A stretch of DNA of 64,000 nt from Coccinella septempunctata (taxonomy: Eukaryota; Arthropoda; Insecta; Coleoptera; Coccinellidae). The stretch spans positions 39,344,521 to 39,408,520 of the forward strand of contig NC_058193.1 of the NCBI RefSeq assembly GCF_907165205.1. The letters are read 5' to 3'. The notes under the pieces were generated by a model, which did not search any database, was not told the origin of the DNA, and worked only from the letters and a program-made list of their open reading frames with translations. Shown here in pieces: positions 23,346 through 34,652 of this stretch (positions within the stretch are counted from its first letter, which is position 1; each line of letters opens with the position of its first letter). A program made the translations under genes and the position numbers.

Positions 23346-24215
23346 ACCCGGGTCATTTTACTTACTAATTCGAGGTTAAAGATCACGAATAGGCAATTGG
23401 ATTTTTTGTAGGATCAGTATTGTGGAGAATAAATCACTTTAAGTGCGAAATTTCGAAAAAATTTGTCAACTTTGAGGGGCTGTAGCAGCCAGAAAAAAGA
23501 CACTGAATATAGGCTGATTTTTTTGGTGATGAATTGGTTCTTTGCGAATGGAAAATACCCAATTTCATCCATCTAGCCCGAACAGTTTAGATTTTATGAT
23601 TTTTTCCGCGAAGGTCCAAAATTTCGAATTTTTCATCGAACCTAACATGAAAAATAAATTTTTAAAAAAATATCTGTTTGTATATTCGTGTTCTACACCC
23701 TCGAATTAGTGTACAGTATAAATTTGGTCTCGATCGGAGACCAAAAATTTTTTTCAAAAAATCGCAATTTTTCCATACATATGTATGGAAAAATTGGAGA
23801 AATTTTCGATCTCCCCGATTTCCACCAAAATTGAACTATTCACTAAGTCGAGGGCGTAGATTACGAATATGCAAACAGAATTTTGCTGAAAGGATTAGTT
23901 TTCAAGTTATGTTCGATGGAAAATCGAAAATTTTGGACCTTCGCGGAAAAAATCATAAAATCTAAATTTTTCGCGGTAAGATGGATGAAAATTGGTTTTT
24001 TTCATTTGCGAAGAACAGATCTATCACCAAAAAAATCAGCTTATGTCCAGTACTCCTTTTCTGGCTGATACAGCTCTCTAAAGTTGGCCAATTTTTTCCC
24101 AAATTTTCCATTAAAAGTTATTTTTTTCCCAAAGTACTGATCCTAGGAAAAATCTAATTGTATATTCGTAATCTACGACCTCGAATTAGTCGAAAAATGA
24201 CATCCGATTTTTGAT
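23346..24215. repeat. foldback palindrome 2 (~430 bp arms)
   Basis: The centre is CATACAT/ATGTATG at 23,780/23,781, the same sequence as in palindrome 1. Arms run outward to CTAATTCGAGG on the left (about 23,362) and its inverse on the right (about 24,187), longer than in palindrome 1. AT-rich and non-coding; the frames inside are by-products. Confidence 0.88.
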
Positions 24216-24887
24216 TTCCTAATCACCTGATGGTGAGAATGATTTCGTAACAGTTTGGGCTCTCACTAGTTGAAGAGACCTAACTTCTTGTTACTATGAG
24301 CCCGTTCTTCGTAGTCTACTTACGTAGCAGATGTAACTCTGTCTGTCTTGTAGATTCTCCACAGAAAGGCCTCAAAACCGACGACAAATCTCATTTTCTA
24401 TGCATTCAGCGCCGAACGAAACCAAATCCCGAATCGATGACTGTACAGAATAAGGAAGATTCCTCATTTTGGCGATTTCCAGGAAGTCACGTACGTCCAA
24501 GAAACTTCATCTCACCTCAACCGGATCCCGCCCCGGGTTTGCATAGCAATAATGGCTTAATGCGGAAGAATCACGTTCGGGAAAAATATCGGATGACTTT
24601 TGCCGTAGATAGCGATTTGTATATTTCGCCGGAGACAACCCCGATCTCTGCGAAATTACCGGTAGCAAATCGCTTTCGGAAAGTTTCCTCTCCTGGAGGC
24701 TCCCCAACGAGATGGCTGGATTATTGGTCAAATTTCCGATATGAAACGGAGGATCTTTAACGAAATCGGCGGGATTTTATTGAGGACGACGGGCTTGGGG
24801 CAGGGAGTTTTTATTGGCGGAATTTGGGAAATCTCGAAACTCCATAGAAAATTTGAATAAACTTCGTGAGGAATTTCTGAGTACGCA
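24216..24887. other. intron sequence, no gene recognised
   Basis: A 154-codon + frame at 24,296-24,760 lies in a GC-richer block, with an overlapping - frame. No domain, splice site or signal supports it. Confidence 0.4.
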
Positions 24888-26102
24888 TACTCCATTCACT
24901 TTCATTTTAGCACTCGGTTGGCCATGGAAATTCGACACATTTCACTCTGTATAGTACGAAAATGTGGGGTTATGACGCTTTTCAAAACATTTTTGGGTTT
25001 TAAATCAACGCTATGTTACCCGTTCTATGTGAAAGTTTCTGTTGTTATTTATTTTATCACAATGTCGAATCTCTTCGGAAAATATGTGAAGAACATAATT
25101 GAAGTTTATACAAACTGATTGAAGGCATACCAAATCCAGTTATTTGCATGTAAAATACAAGAGATCAGTATAACATCATAATTTGCACTAGCTTGAGGAG
25201 AGTTAATGTTCGTTATCTTCTTTGGCTACAGTTTGAATATGTTACATCAGTTGTAGATTTCAAAAATATTAACCCGAAGATGAAATGCATATGATTCAGT
25301 GGTTGGGAATGGGTATCTCCCGAAGGAATTAACAGATAATCACAAGAATGTTACATTCTTCAATAAAAATCTTCTAGCATCAATGTAAGTAAAAGGAATC
25401 AAAGGAAGTTTCAAATCAAGATGAACTTCACCTTTGGACAAAAATTTCACATGAATAAACAATTAACAGGACAACTGGCGCAGATTTGTGGCTGTTCATC
25501 TTAATACATTGATATAATAACAATAATTAGGTATTTATTGGTACCTTAAGACATTTACAATGTATAGGAAAAGTCAAATCAAAATTGGAAAAATGAATTT
25601 TCGGGAACTTATTCTACGATGACACTCAACGAAAATCCTGTAGTAAACTTTTCCCATTTATTCACTCAAACATAAAATTCTCAAATGCCACCACTTTTTT
25701 GGGTCTCCCAATAGGAGGAAATTCTTTGTCATCCTCTTCATTCACAATCTTTCTGTTTGTGGAAATATTCAGCTGAAATATAAGATTCAGATGAAACATT
25801 ATATAAATTCTCTTAAATTGAATATGTTCGCTACCGTCTGATATATTGTAGATATTAAAATATCAGGGTTGCCTGCTATTTGAATGAGCGGACCTGAATT
25901 CTAAATAGCACTTCCTGAAACCCTGATGTCTCTTTTTCCAATCACTTTCGGCATTTTCGTAATAAAAATTGATATTAGTTGTGGCAACGGCGTTATGACA
26001 TTAACGACATTTCATGAGTGCCAACCTTGCTCCGTTCTAGTTACAAAAACTTGAGAAAATTATTTCATGGCCAACCGACTGCTTAAATAAATGTGAATGT
26101 AA
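24888..26102 (+). mobile_element. 1.2 kb non-autonomous DNA transposon (TACTCC family), copy 2, full length
   Basis: Starts TACTCCATTCACTTTC followed by CGGTTGGCCATGG, and ends CATGGCCAACCGACTGCT...GTGAATGTA, giving inverted termini of about 40 bp (a 3-base deletion near the right tip). The interior matches the 28.6 kb copy end to end and the 1-777 copy. No transposase domain is visible. The short 66-codon frame near the left end is not conserved as coding. TA target choice fits a Tc1/mariner-type helper, by inference. Confidence 0.88.
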
Positions 26103-26716
26103 AGTTTCAATCAGAGACGGCTGCGCCTACGGAACTTCAGAAATAATCGGAACGCTCAAAGTGCACTCACGATAAACTAAGCCTTAAAGCAGGCGTAGCA
26201 AAACCTTCTTCTCCTAAACGAACCCTGATTAACCTGCCCATTATGGCGTCGCTCAGCGAACGCATAAAATATTGAAACTCCACACATGTGCTCGAATCAC
26301 CGGAATGGGGCAAGAACAAACAGTTTTGGAGAACCGCAACGTATGCGACCCGTCGTCGAGGACACGTGAGGTCCTGATTAAAATTGAAATTTCCCTCTTC
26401 TTATGCCGGAAGTACCAACGTAGCGTAATTGGCCGCTTTGAGCAGCGGAATTTTAAAGTGGGAAGTTCTCAGTTCCTTCAACTTTCTGGGTCAAAAACGC
26501 CGCGGATGAGGGGTCTCTTGTGCGGGGTCGTAGAGGATTTTTTCCGACTGTTTACGGTCCTGAAAGTAGGTTAGGAGGGGAAATTGGTCAAGTTATAATT
26601 GAAAGATAATTTTCTCCCTTGTGGAGGATGAGGACGATCTGGTTTATGAGTTATTGATTCCAACAGATATATGGAAAAATCCATTTGAGAATTTCATCAA
26701 AGTATTTCATCTCATA
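26103..26716. other. intron sequence, no gene seen
   Basis: Unique, GC-richer from 26,100 to 26,560, with a 100-codon frame of no recognisable family. Confidence 0.45.
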
Positions 26717-26913
26717 AGGTCCTTCCGTTTGCATAAAAAGTGTAGCACTCTTTTACATTTGATCCTAGTATTCGTTTGCTGATTGAATTTACACCAGTGC
26801 AGAGGAGATGTAGTTTATCTACACTAAGTGTAGATAAACTACACTTCCTCTCGCTGGTGTAAACCAAATCGAGAGTAGAAAAGTGCTACACTTTTTATGC
26901 AAACAAAGAACCT
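26717..26913. mobile_element. hairpin MITE-like element (~197 bp)
   Basis: The ends are inverted: GCATAAAAAGTGTAGCACT at 26,733 and AGTGCTACACTTTTTATGC at 26,882. A second internal palindrome is AGTTTATCTACAC/GTGTAGATAAACT around 26,830. Nearly the whole length can fold on itself. One copy only in the window. Confidence 0.75.
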
Positions 26914-28534
26914 ATATATAAATCACTATTGTACTCAGAGTTTTTGTGAGGCATTTTCGATTAGTCGTAAATCTGAAGGATTCAAATCAGCTTCGAATTA
27001 ACAATTCATAAAAGGATTTTCAAGTTACGAGAGTTTTTCCATGTTACGTGTATGCACAACGGAGCCTGATTCCTTTTACGTAGCATCTGACGCCTAATGC
27101 AAAAGCACTTCTCAAATAGGGTAAATCATAAATTGAGAATGACAATGCCGGAGTGTTCCTCGAATTTCAAGGAAGTGAGACGGGAGAGATGAACTCACAC
27201 ACGTACTCCTCCAAATATATCATTCCGTAGTTAGAGATTGTCAAGCCCCATTGAAATTTCGTTCTGTAATACTCGAGCTCTGTTTCACGAGGTAATATTC
27301 ATCAGAAATTCACTTAGACTGCAAAGATAAGAGATCAGATATGTAATCGTAGAATTTAGAAAGTATATACAGATCATTAGAGTTCTACGAGAAGAATGAT
27401 GGGGAGGAATATCAACCCACTGGTCCAGAAGCTTAAACCTAGTCAAAGGACTATGATTGTTTATGAAATTTTTTTAGCTTCCTTCTATCATAGGGTTTGT
27501 ATTTTATCGAAAAGATCCTTATTTTTGAATTTCTTATAGCAATATCCGATTTGCATCTGCATCTATCAGAAGAGCAAACTGTTATTATGGCAAACGACAA
27601 AACAGAGTAACCCTCGTTCAAAGTTTCAGATTGATGTTCTCCATAACAATCCAACAATTATATTAAACCCCTTCCTTCCCCCAACGGCAGACGCAGTACA
27701 GGAAACTGTTATTCCCAGATTGTCGAACCAGTAGAATGGGATAGCACATGCGTATTTAATTAGTAGATACTAGAACAATCAAGTCCACTCTCCAATCCTT
27801 TCGACTGCGACTCGGAGGCAAAGCCAAGATTTAATTAATTCCTACAATAAGGTCCCCTCGTTCAGCCGTTCGAGTATATTTTAAACGCGCCGTTTGTACG
27901 AAGGACTAGTAGGATAATCGGTCTGATGGAGTTTGAATGAGGTGTATTCGAATGGTTACAGCCGGAATATTGGGGGTTTTTGCGAGGCCGTTTCGATTGA
28001 ATGGTCTGGGGTCGATTTTGTATAATTTGTACACTGCCGATAACTTCGGGATGCTGTTGACATATTAGTAGAACTTTTGCGACATTTTTTATCTTTCAAT
28101 CGTCCGCATAAAACGATTGTTATAATAACCAAACACCCACACCAATTTGGCCCTTTTGTCATGGACTGAACCCAGTTTATATGCACCGTTATCATCCCTA
28201 ATTCAGTTTGTTCAGTTCGACCACGCTCAATTAGGCCACACTGTAGGAGTACACGTCAGAGCGTTCAATTGATATGATGATATAGACAATTAACTGTCTA
28301 CCGACAGATACGCAATTAGAACACTGTGTTCTACCCCTTGCATACGATCGAACTGTCTCGAATCACCGTCGATCAGGGATGAAACAACCCAATCAGATTT
28401 GTGGGCTATTTAGGACAAGATTAGCCTATGGAAAAACACTTTTGAGATTGTATGAGAGAATTCAAGATCTAAGAACTCATGACCTAGTTAATTTTGTGAA
28501 TTGTAATTCGTTTATTTTGACCGAATGCAATGAA
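26914..28534. other. intron sequence, no gene seen
   Basis: AT-rich, with short frames only. No repeats shared with other parts of the window were noticed. Confidence 0.5.
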
Positions 28535-29960
28535 AGTTCCTTAGGGGGAGCGCCCACCAAAGTAGCGTAGCACTGACCACTGACACGGCACACACATGAC
28601 AGAGGCGATGCATTATTTTCAGATTTGAACTGAGAACAACATATACTCCATTCACTCGGTTGGCCATGGAAATTTGACACATTTCACTCTGTATAGTACG
28701 AAATTGAGGGGTTATGTCGCTTGTCAAAACATTTTTGGGTTTTAAATCAACGCTATCTTGTCCGTTCTACGTAAAAGTTTCTTTTATTACGTACTTTATC
28801 ACAATTTCGAATCTCTTCGGAAAATATTGTGACGAACATAAGTGAAGTTTATACAAACTGATTGAAGTTATACCAAATCCAGTTATTTGCATGGAAAATA
28901 CAATAGATCAGTAAAATATCATAATATGCACTAGCATGAGGAGAGTTAATGTTCGTTATCTTCTTTGGCTAAAGTTTGAATACATTACATCAGTTGTAGA
29001 TTTCAAAAATATTAACCCGAAGATGAAATGCATATGATGCAGCGGTTAGGAATGGATATCTCCCGAAGGAATTAACAGATAATTACAAGAATGTTAAATT
29101 CTTCAACAAAAATCATCTTGCATCAATATAAGTAAAAGGAATTAAAGGAAGTTCCAAGTCAAGATGAACTTCACCTTTGAACAGAAATTTCACATGAATA
29201 AACAAGTAACAGGACAACTGGCGCGCATTTGTGGCTGTTCATCTTAATACATTGATATAATAATAATAATTAGGTATCTATTGGTACTTTAAGACACTTA
29301 CAATGTATAGGACAGGTCAAATGAAAAATAGTAAAATAAATTTTTGGGACCTTATTCTACGATGACATTCATCCTAAATCCTGTAGTAAACTTTTCGCAT
29401 TAATTCGCCCAAACATAAACTTCTCGAATGCCACTATTTTTTTGGGCCTCTCAATAGAAGAATTCTTTGTCATCCTCTTCATTCACAATCTTTCTGATTG
29501 TGGAAATACTCAGCTGAAATATAAGTCGTTCAGATTCAAATGGAACATTATATAAATTCTCTTACATTGAATATGTTCGATACCGTCTGACGTATTGTGG
29601 ATTTTAGAATATCAGGCTATAACTATTTGAATGAGCGGACCTGAATTCTAAATAGCACTTTCTGAAACCCTGTCTCTTTTTTCAATCACTTTCGGCATTT
29701 TCGTAATAAAAATTGACATTAGTTGTGGCAACGGCGTTATGACATTAACGACATTTTATGAGTGCCAACCTTACTCCGTTCTAGTTACAAAAACTTGAGA
29801 AAATAATTTCATGGCCAACCGACTGCTAAAATAAATGAGAATGGAGTATATTTCACGCAACTGACACGTCACTCAGATGTGCCATATCTGAAAATCATGC
29901 ATCGCCTTTGTCATGTGTGTGCCATGTCAGTGGTCAGTGCTACGCTACTTTGGTGGTCGC
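28535..29960. mobile_element. hairpin MITE, copy 2, split by a nested transposon
   Basis: The left part 28,535-28,643 (AGCGCCCACCAAAGTAGCGT, AACTGAGAACAACATA) and the right part 29,849-29,960 (TATTTCACGCAACTGACA, GCTACGCTACTTTGGTGG) together match 10,900-11,130. The gap is exactly the TACTCC-family element at 28,644-29,848, inserted in the loop with a TA duplication. Confidence 0.9.
28644..29848 (+). mobile_element. 1.2 kb non-autonomous DNA transposon (TACTCC family), copy 3, nested, full length
   Basis: Perfect 10-base termini, TACTCCATTC and GAATGGAGTA, flanked by TA at 28,642-28,643 and 29,849-29,850. The empty site at 11,005 has a single TA, so the duplication is TA. The interior matches copy 2. 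An in-frame TGA soon after the first ATG breaks the short frame seen in copies 1 and 2, which argues against a conserved peptide. Confidence 0.93.
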
Positions 29961-31680
29961 TTTTTCGATTTTGCATAAAAAATACTGCAGCCAATATCTT
30001 CTCATTCCATTTATTCTTGTTTCAGGTATGTGAAATTCTACATGAATCATAATATCGACACTAGTCGAGGTAAGTGTTTGAAAACTATCGAAACTATGAA
30101 ATTGTGGTAGTTTCATAATTTGACCTATATCATGCTGAGAAAAATCAAGTCGTTTAAGCTGGCAGCTTAGAATATGTAGGCAAATTTCGAGAATACGAAA
30201 CAGACCATCGAAGAATGATGGTAAATTTCGAACAATTAAAAAGGAAAATATTTTGAAAAAAAAAAATTTCGACCGACGTTTAAAATTCCCGAGCATCTCC
30301 CAGACATTCCAGGTGCATCCCTTAATCCGTAGGCGCCGTGGATATGCGCCAAATTCGAAATTAAAGCGGTGTTCGACGCCCGGCACGTTATGAAACGTCA
30401 AAAGATGAGAATTCTTGAGCGCATTTTTGTCGTTAATTCCGCCGCGATAAAGAGAGAGAGAGGGCGGCGGGTTGCCGAGAGTCGGAAGCTGAAATTCCTG
30501 GGGTCGCTCGTCCAGGAATGTTCCCTATTGACGGCCGCATACTTGGGCGCGTTCTGGATTATTGCATGCAATCCCGACGTTCGATACCACGTGTCCGTAA
30601 TGGCGGAATTTTCCGGACCGAGGGGCCTCTAATGAATTTCGTTTTTGACTTTCGGACAGATCGGGTCCAGCGTTTTCGTCTCGAAGACATATAAAAAAGC
30701 CTACTGTACCTACTATCCAAAATACACTCCTGGACAAAAAAAAAATTTGACCGAATTCATTTTGAAATAACTTTTTAAGGTATTCATCGATTTTGATAAT
30801 TTTGTGGTCCATTTTTAGCCTTCTCATCTAGTTTATCACCTAATATCGGGTCTGCAAGAATTTCAATTGAATTTGATGGATACAGGTTAGAACTGAAAGT
30901 TACAATTCCTTCTAAATTTCTGAACATCCTGTGGATGTAATGATGGCTCTTTAAATGAGTATTTGATGCCTCATCTTCTCTTAACTTTTCCTGTGGAATT
31001 CACGTCATTAGCTCTCTCATCTACTCTAATATTATTAACGGATATACAAGGATTCTGCAGTGAAATTTTACCAGGAGTATAAATAACTTTGTACGTGATA
31101 ACTTGTTGAGCAGTGTATTCGTTCTGTAATTAATCTAAATATCAAATACAACAATGAAATGGATCAAATCACATCTCTCTGAATAACTTCACTTCATTAT
31201 CCACTCCAATCGTATTTGATTATAAGGGACCCTCAATCCCATGAAACCCATCAATTTCATGGGCCATATTAGCAATATTTCATTATCAATTTATGCCGGA
31301 ATTCGATGTGGAACGAATCCCGAATCAGACACGGATTCGTGCAATATTGACCCTTTGTTCTTCATCACTCTGCTTTAATGTTCCACGGAAAAAATCCAAC
31401 GAACAAGGATATTTCGCAAAAACAGAGATTTCGAGTCTTGCAGTAATATAATATCGCCAAGGAGACATAATATAGAGGGGCACAAAGGAAACCACTCTCT
31501 TGAGGTATTCCCTTTCAGGGCCGACGTGATCCAGCGCAAAAACAAAGGAATTCAGGGTATGACAGGGTCGCATTAGTAACTTCTTTCAAGGATTTCTTGC
31601 TCATTTTTGACCCGAAAAATCGAGATTTTCGGAATCGGGTTTTTGTGCTGGGTGGAATCCTTGGTAATGGTGATTCAAAA
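29961..31680. other. intron sequence, no gene recognised
   Basis: A GC-richer block at 30,290-30,680 has an 87-codon + frame. The 153-codon - frame (30,401-29,940) begins in it and ends in MITE sequence, so it is not a host gene. Confidence 0.45.
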
Positions 31681-32625
31681 TGTCATCTTTCGAGTCGATT
31701 ATCTTCCAGAAAAATTATCGTAGATCTAAACGTGATACATATTCTGAAAGAGCAACTCTTTTAGTAATGAATCTGAGAATTTTATCCATCTCGGCACAAC
31801 CATTCGGTCTCGAGGAAGTTTTAACTGAACCCAACTTTTTGGGAATTTTTCGAAGGTCATCTTTCGAGTAGATTATTCTTTCAGGAAAACTATCGTAGAT
31901 CTAAACGTTATACATATTCTGAAAGAGCAACTCTTCTAGTAATAAATCTGAGAATTTCATTCATTTCGGCACAACCGTTCAGTCTTGAGGAAGTTTACTG
32001 AACCCAACTTTTTGGGAAATTTTCGAGTAGATTAATCTTTCAGTAAAACTATCGTAGATCTAAACGTTATACATATTCTGAAAGAGCAACTCTTCTAGTA
32101 ATAAATCTGAGAATTTCATTCATTTCGGCACAACCGTTCAGTCTTGAGGAAGTTTTAACTGAACCAAACTTTTTGGGAAATTTTGGAAGGTCATCTTTCG
32201 AGTAGATTAATCTTTCAGGAAATCTATCGTAGATCTAAACGTGATACATATTCTGAAAGAGCAACTCTTCTAGTGATAAATCTGAGAATTTCATTCATTT
32301 CGGCACAACCGTTCAGTCTTGAGGAAGTTTTAACTGAACCCAACTTTTTGGGAAATTTTCGAAGGTCATCTTTCCAGTAGATTAATCTTTCAGGAAATCT
32401 ATCGTAGATCTGAACGTGATACATATTCTGAAAGAGCAACACTTCTAGTGATAAATCTGAGAATTTCATCCATTTCGGCACAACCGTTCGGTCTTGAGGA
32501 GGTTTTAACTGAACCCAACTTTTTGGGAAATTTTCGAAGGTCATCTTTCGAGTAAATTAATCTTCCAGCAAAATTGTCGTAGATCTAAACGTGATACATA
32601 TTCTGAAAAAGCAACTCTTCTAAGA
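31681..32625 (-). repeat. 174-175 bp satellite, array 2 (~5.4 units, inverted)
   Basis: TAGATC recurs at 31,721, 31,896, 32,055, 32,231, 32,405 and 32,580. Spacings are 174-176, except one 159-base unit with a deletion. Orientation is opposite to the arrays at 11.9 and 45.2 kb. The unit at the left edge carries the same ATCGACTCG variant that ends the other two arrays. Confidence 0.92.
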
Positions 32626-33690
32626 TAGAATGGACAGAAAAATTTCTGAGTTATGCGGGGTACTGAGGAATTATGTAAGCCTTAAGCATTTGGTTTTATT
32701 GAAGGCAATTTTCGAACTTCTTGACGCTAGAAAATCGCCACGTTCTCGTCATCACGGTGTTCTCACGAAGGGAAACTCAATCAAAACACACGTGTTTTTC
32801 CCCGAGTCAACATTTTTCCACTCGACGAACATATCGCGCTTCATATAGAATTTTAACAGAGGCGCCCCTCGGCAAGTACACCAATTCGACTTGATTGATT
32901 CTACCGGAGGCGTGTTTATCTTTCCACGTAGCAGAAAGCGGAATAAGCAACGTCTCTAGCTCTATTTTATTAAGCGACTTGCTGTTACGCTCCGTCAATA
33001 TTTACCGGATTCGAATCCGGGTAATTCAAAATTGATTTTGAAGGCGGCAGCAGCAGAAAAGGGGAGAAGGGTAATATCCATTAGGATGGCCCACTCTCAC
33101 GCCACTCTCGACGTTTGTCGCGAATAAGGAATCCTCCGGGTTTGAAAGGATTCGGTTTCAACGCCAGGTGACTCGGGAACTTCGCCTGTCATGTAATTAG
33201 GGAGGAATCCCGATGAAAGGAATCTCGGAAGAAAGTTAATTTCAGTCTCTTACACGTGCAAATTGATGCTGGGATTATCAAAGACCGGCGAATATCATAG
33301 GGACGAGTTTTGTGGAGGATCTCGAAGATTAGAAATGCCTAAACTTTCGCGGGAGATCAGGGACCTATTGGAAACTCTGGAAATATAGATGCCATCCTTT
33401 CAAAGGCATCACGAATGTCTTTTTTACCGTTTTGTCAGCAAGCTAAACTATCAGAGATGTGATTTAGCGGTTCATTTTGACAATCAAGCCTCTAGAGGGG
33501 CACTGAGCTTTCATATCTTTCTTCCAAAGTGATAAGAAGCCGAAGAAAGTTCAATGAAGAACTATTGGTAGCGATAACTATAATAGTTGGAACAAGAAAC
33601 TTTCAGAAGCTAAGGAGCAGCTTCTTTGAAGCCATTCCAGAATAAGAACTCTGGAACTGAGCTGTAGAAGACTCTGTGGAGAGTAGCTAC
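32626..33690. other. intron sequence, no gene seen
   Basis: Unique sequence. A palindrome at about 33,002-33,026 (ATTCGAATCC) resembles a tRNA T-loop but has no tRNA around it. Confidence 0.5.
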
Positions 33691-33885
33691 AGCTCTAATT
33701 GGGACACAATAGATCTTGAGGTCGCAGTGTAGTGCAACACTCCATAAAATATACAAGATCAAGATTAAATAGGGCAGGTGATAAGAGCACCTGTCCTTTC
33801 TTATTCTGCCTAATCCATTTCTGAAGCTTCACAGGATTAATCTTCTGATCCATCCCCAGTGACGAGAATATAAATAATCCCAAAG
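33691..33885 (-). pseudogene. LINE reverse-transcriptase scrap (palm block)
   Basis: Read on the - strand, it gives LQKWIRQNKKGQVLLSPALF, then NLDLVYFMEC. This resembles the conserved non-LTR reverse-transcriptase segment G.RQGC.LSP.LFNLY...IM. Flanking domains are not seen and the adjacent sequence is not coding. A similar scrap in opposite orientation lies at 36,228-36,325. Too short to assign a clade. Confidence 0.55.
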
Positions 33886-34465
33886 TTTGACAGAGGTTGT
33901 AAAATGATCGTAAACGAGCCTAACTTGAAACTGTCTATAATATTTCGCTCAATAATTTGAAGAAAGTTCACGCAAACACAACATATCGATTTCAACTTCG
34001 AAGTGGATAAAAACAAAGCGTATATTGGCCAAGAATCGTTTCCTTCTGTCGAGGAAAGGTTGCAGAAACAGCCTGAGTTCAACCCGGACCCAGTCACGTA
34101 AGGGCGACATGGAAGCTTGCTTTTATTGAAAAAAAAACGATAATAAATCACGTCTAAACCAGCTATTTCGATGCGTGGACGTAGTAGAATTTGAAGGGTT
34201 GGCACATAACATATTGATCGATGGTTAATAAATAACTTCGTTCCCCTCGTGTTGGTTTTTGCATGACGAAAAATTTTATCGGGGGATGAACATATTGGCC
34301 CAGTTTCGAAAGCCGTAAATTATAGCACGTACTGAAATAGGTATTTCGTTTAAACGACTGGATGATCGGTTATTAAAAAATCACCTGTAATAACTCGATT
34401 CGAGAATCAATTCGTCCAAATTAAAATTTCCCACTGGAAAAAAGCGAACTCATCTGTGTTCATAC
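33886..34465. other. intron sequence, no gene seen
   Basis: The 122-codon - frame covering 34,205-33,837 has no recognisable domain. Confidence 0.45.
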
Positions 34466-34652
34466 GTCAATTATGTTCTCACATATTTTCGATTTCATAA
34501 TTCGACTTTGTGATAAAATATGTAATTACTGAGACTTTTAGGTAGTTCGGACAACAAAGCGCTGATTTAAAACCCAAAAATGTTTTGACAAGCGTCATGA
34601 TGTGTCAGACTTCCATGGCCAACCTAGTGCCTTCATGAAAGTGAATGGAGTA
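34466..34652 (-). mobile_element. TACTCC-family transposon, copy 4 (terminal ~190 bp fragment)
   Basis: Inverted; contains the left-terminal segment of the full copies (TTGTGATAAAATATGTAAT, TTTAAAACCCAAAAATGTTT) and ends GTGAATGGAGTA at 34,652. The rest of the element is missing, lost at about 34,466. Confidence 0.85.

Noticed and set aside
24296..24760. 154-codon + strand frame
   Set aside because: GC-rich block with an overlapping opposite frame; nothing recognisable.
29940..30401. 153-codon - strand frame
   Set aside because: Ends in hairpin-MITE sequence, shows no domain and has poly-Phe/Lys runs from A/T tracts.
33000..33027. tRNA T-loop-like ATTCGAATCC
   Set aside because: It is a perfect palindrome with no A-box, anticodon arm or acceptor stem around it.
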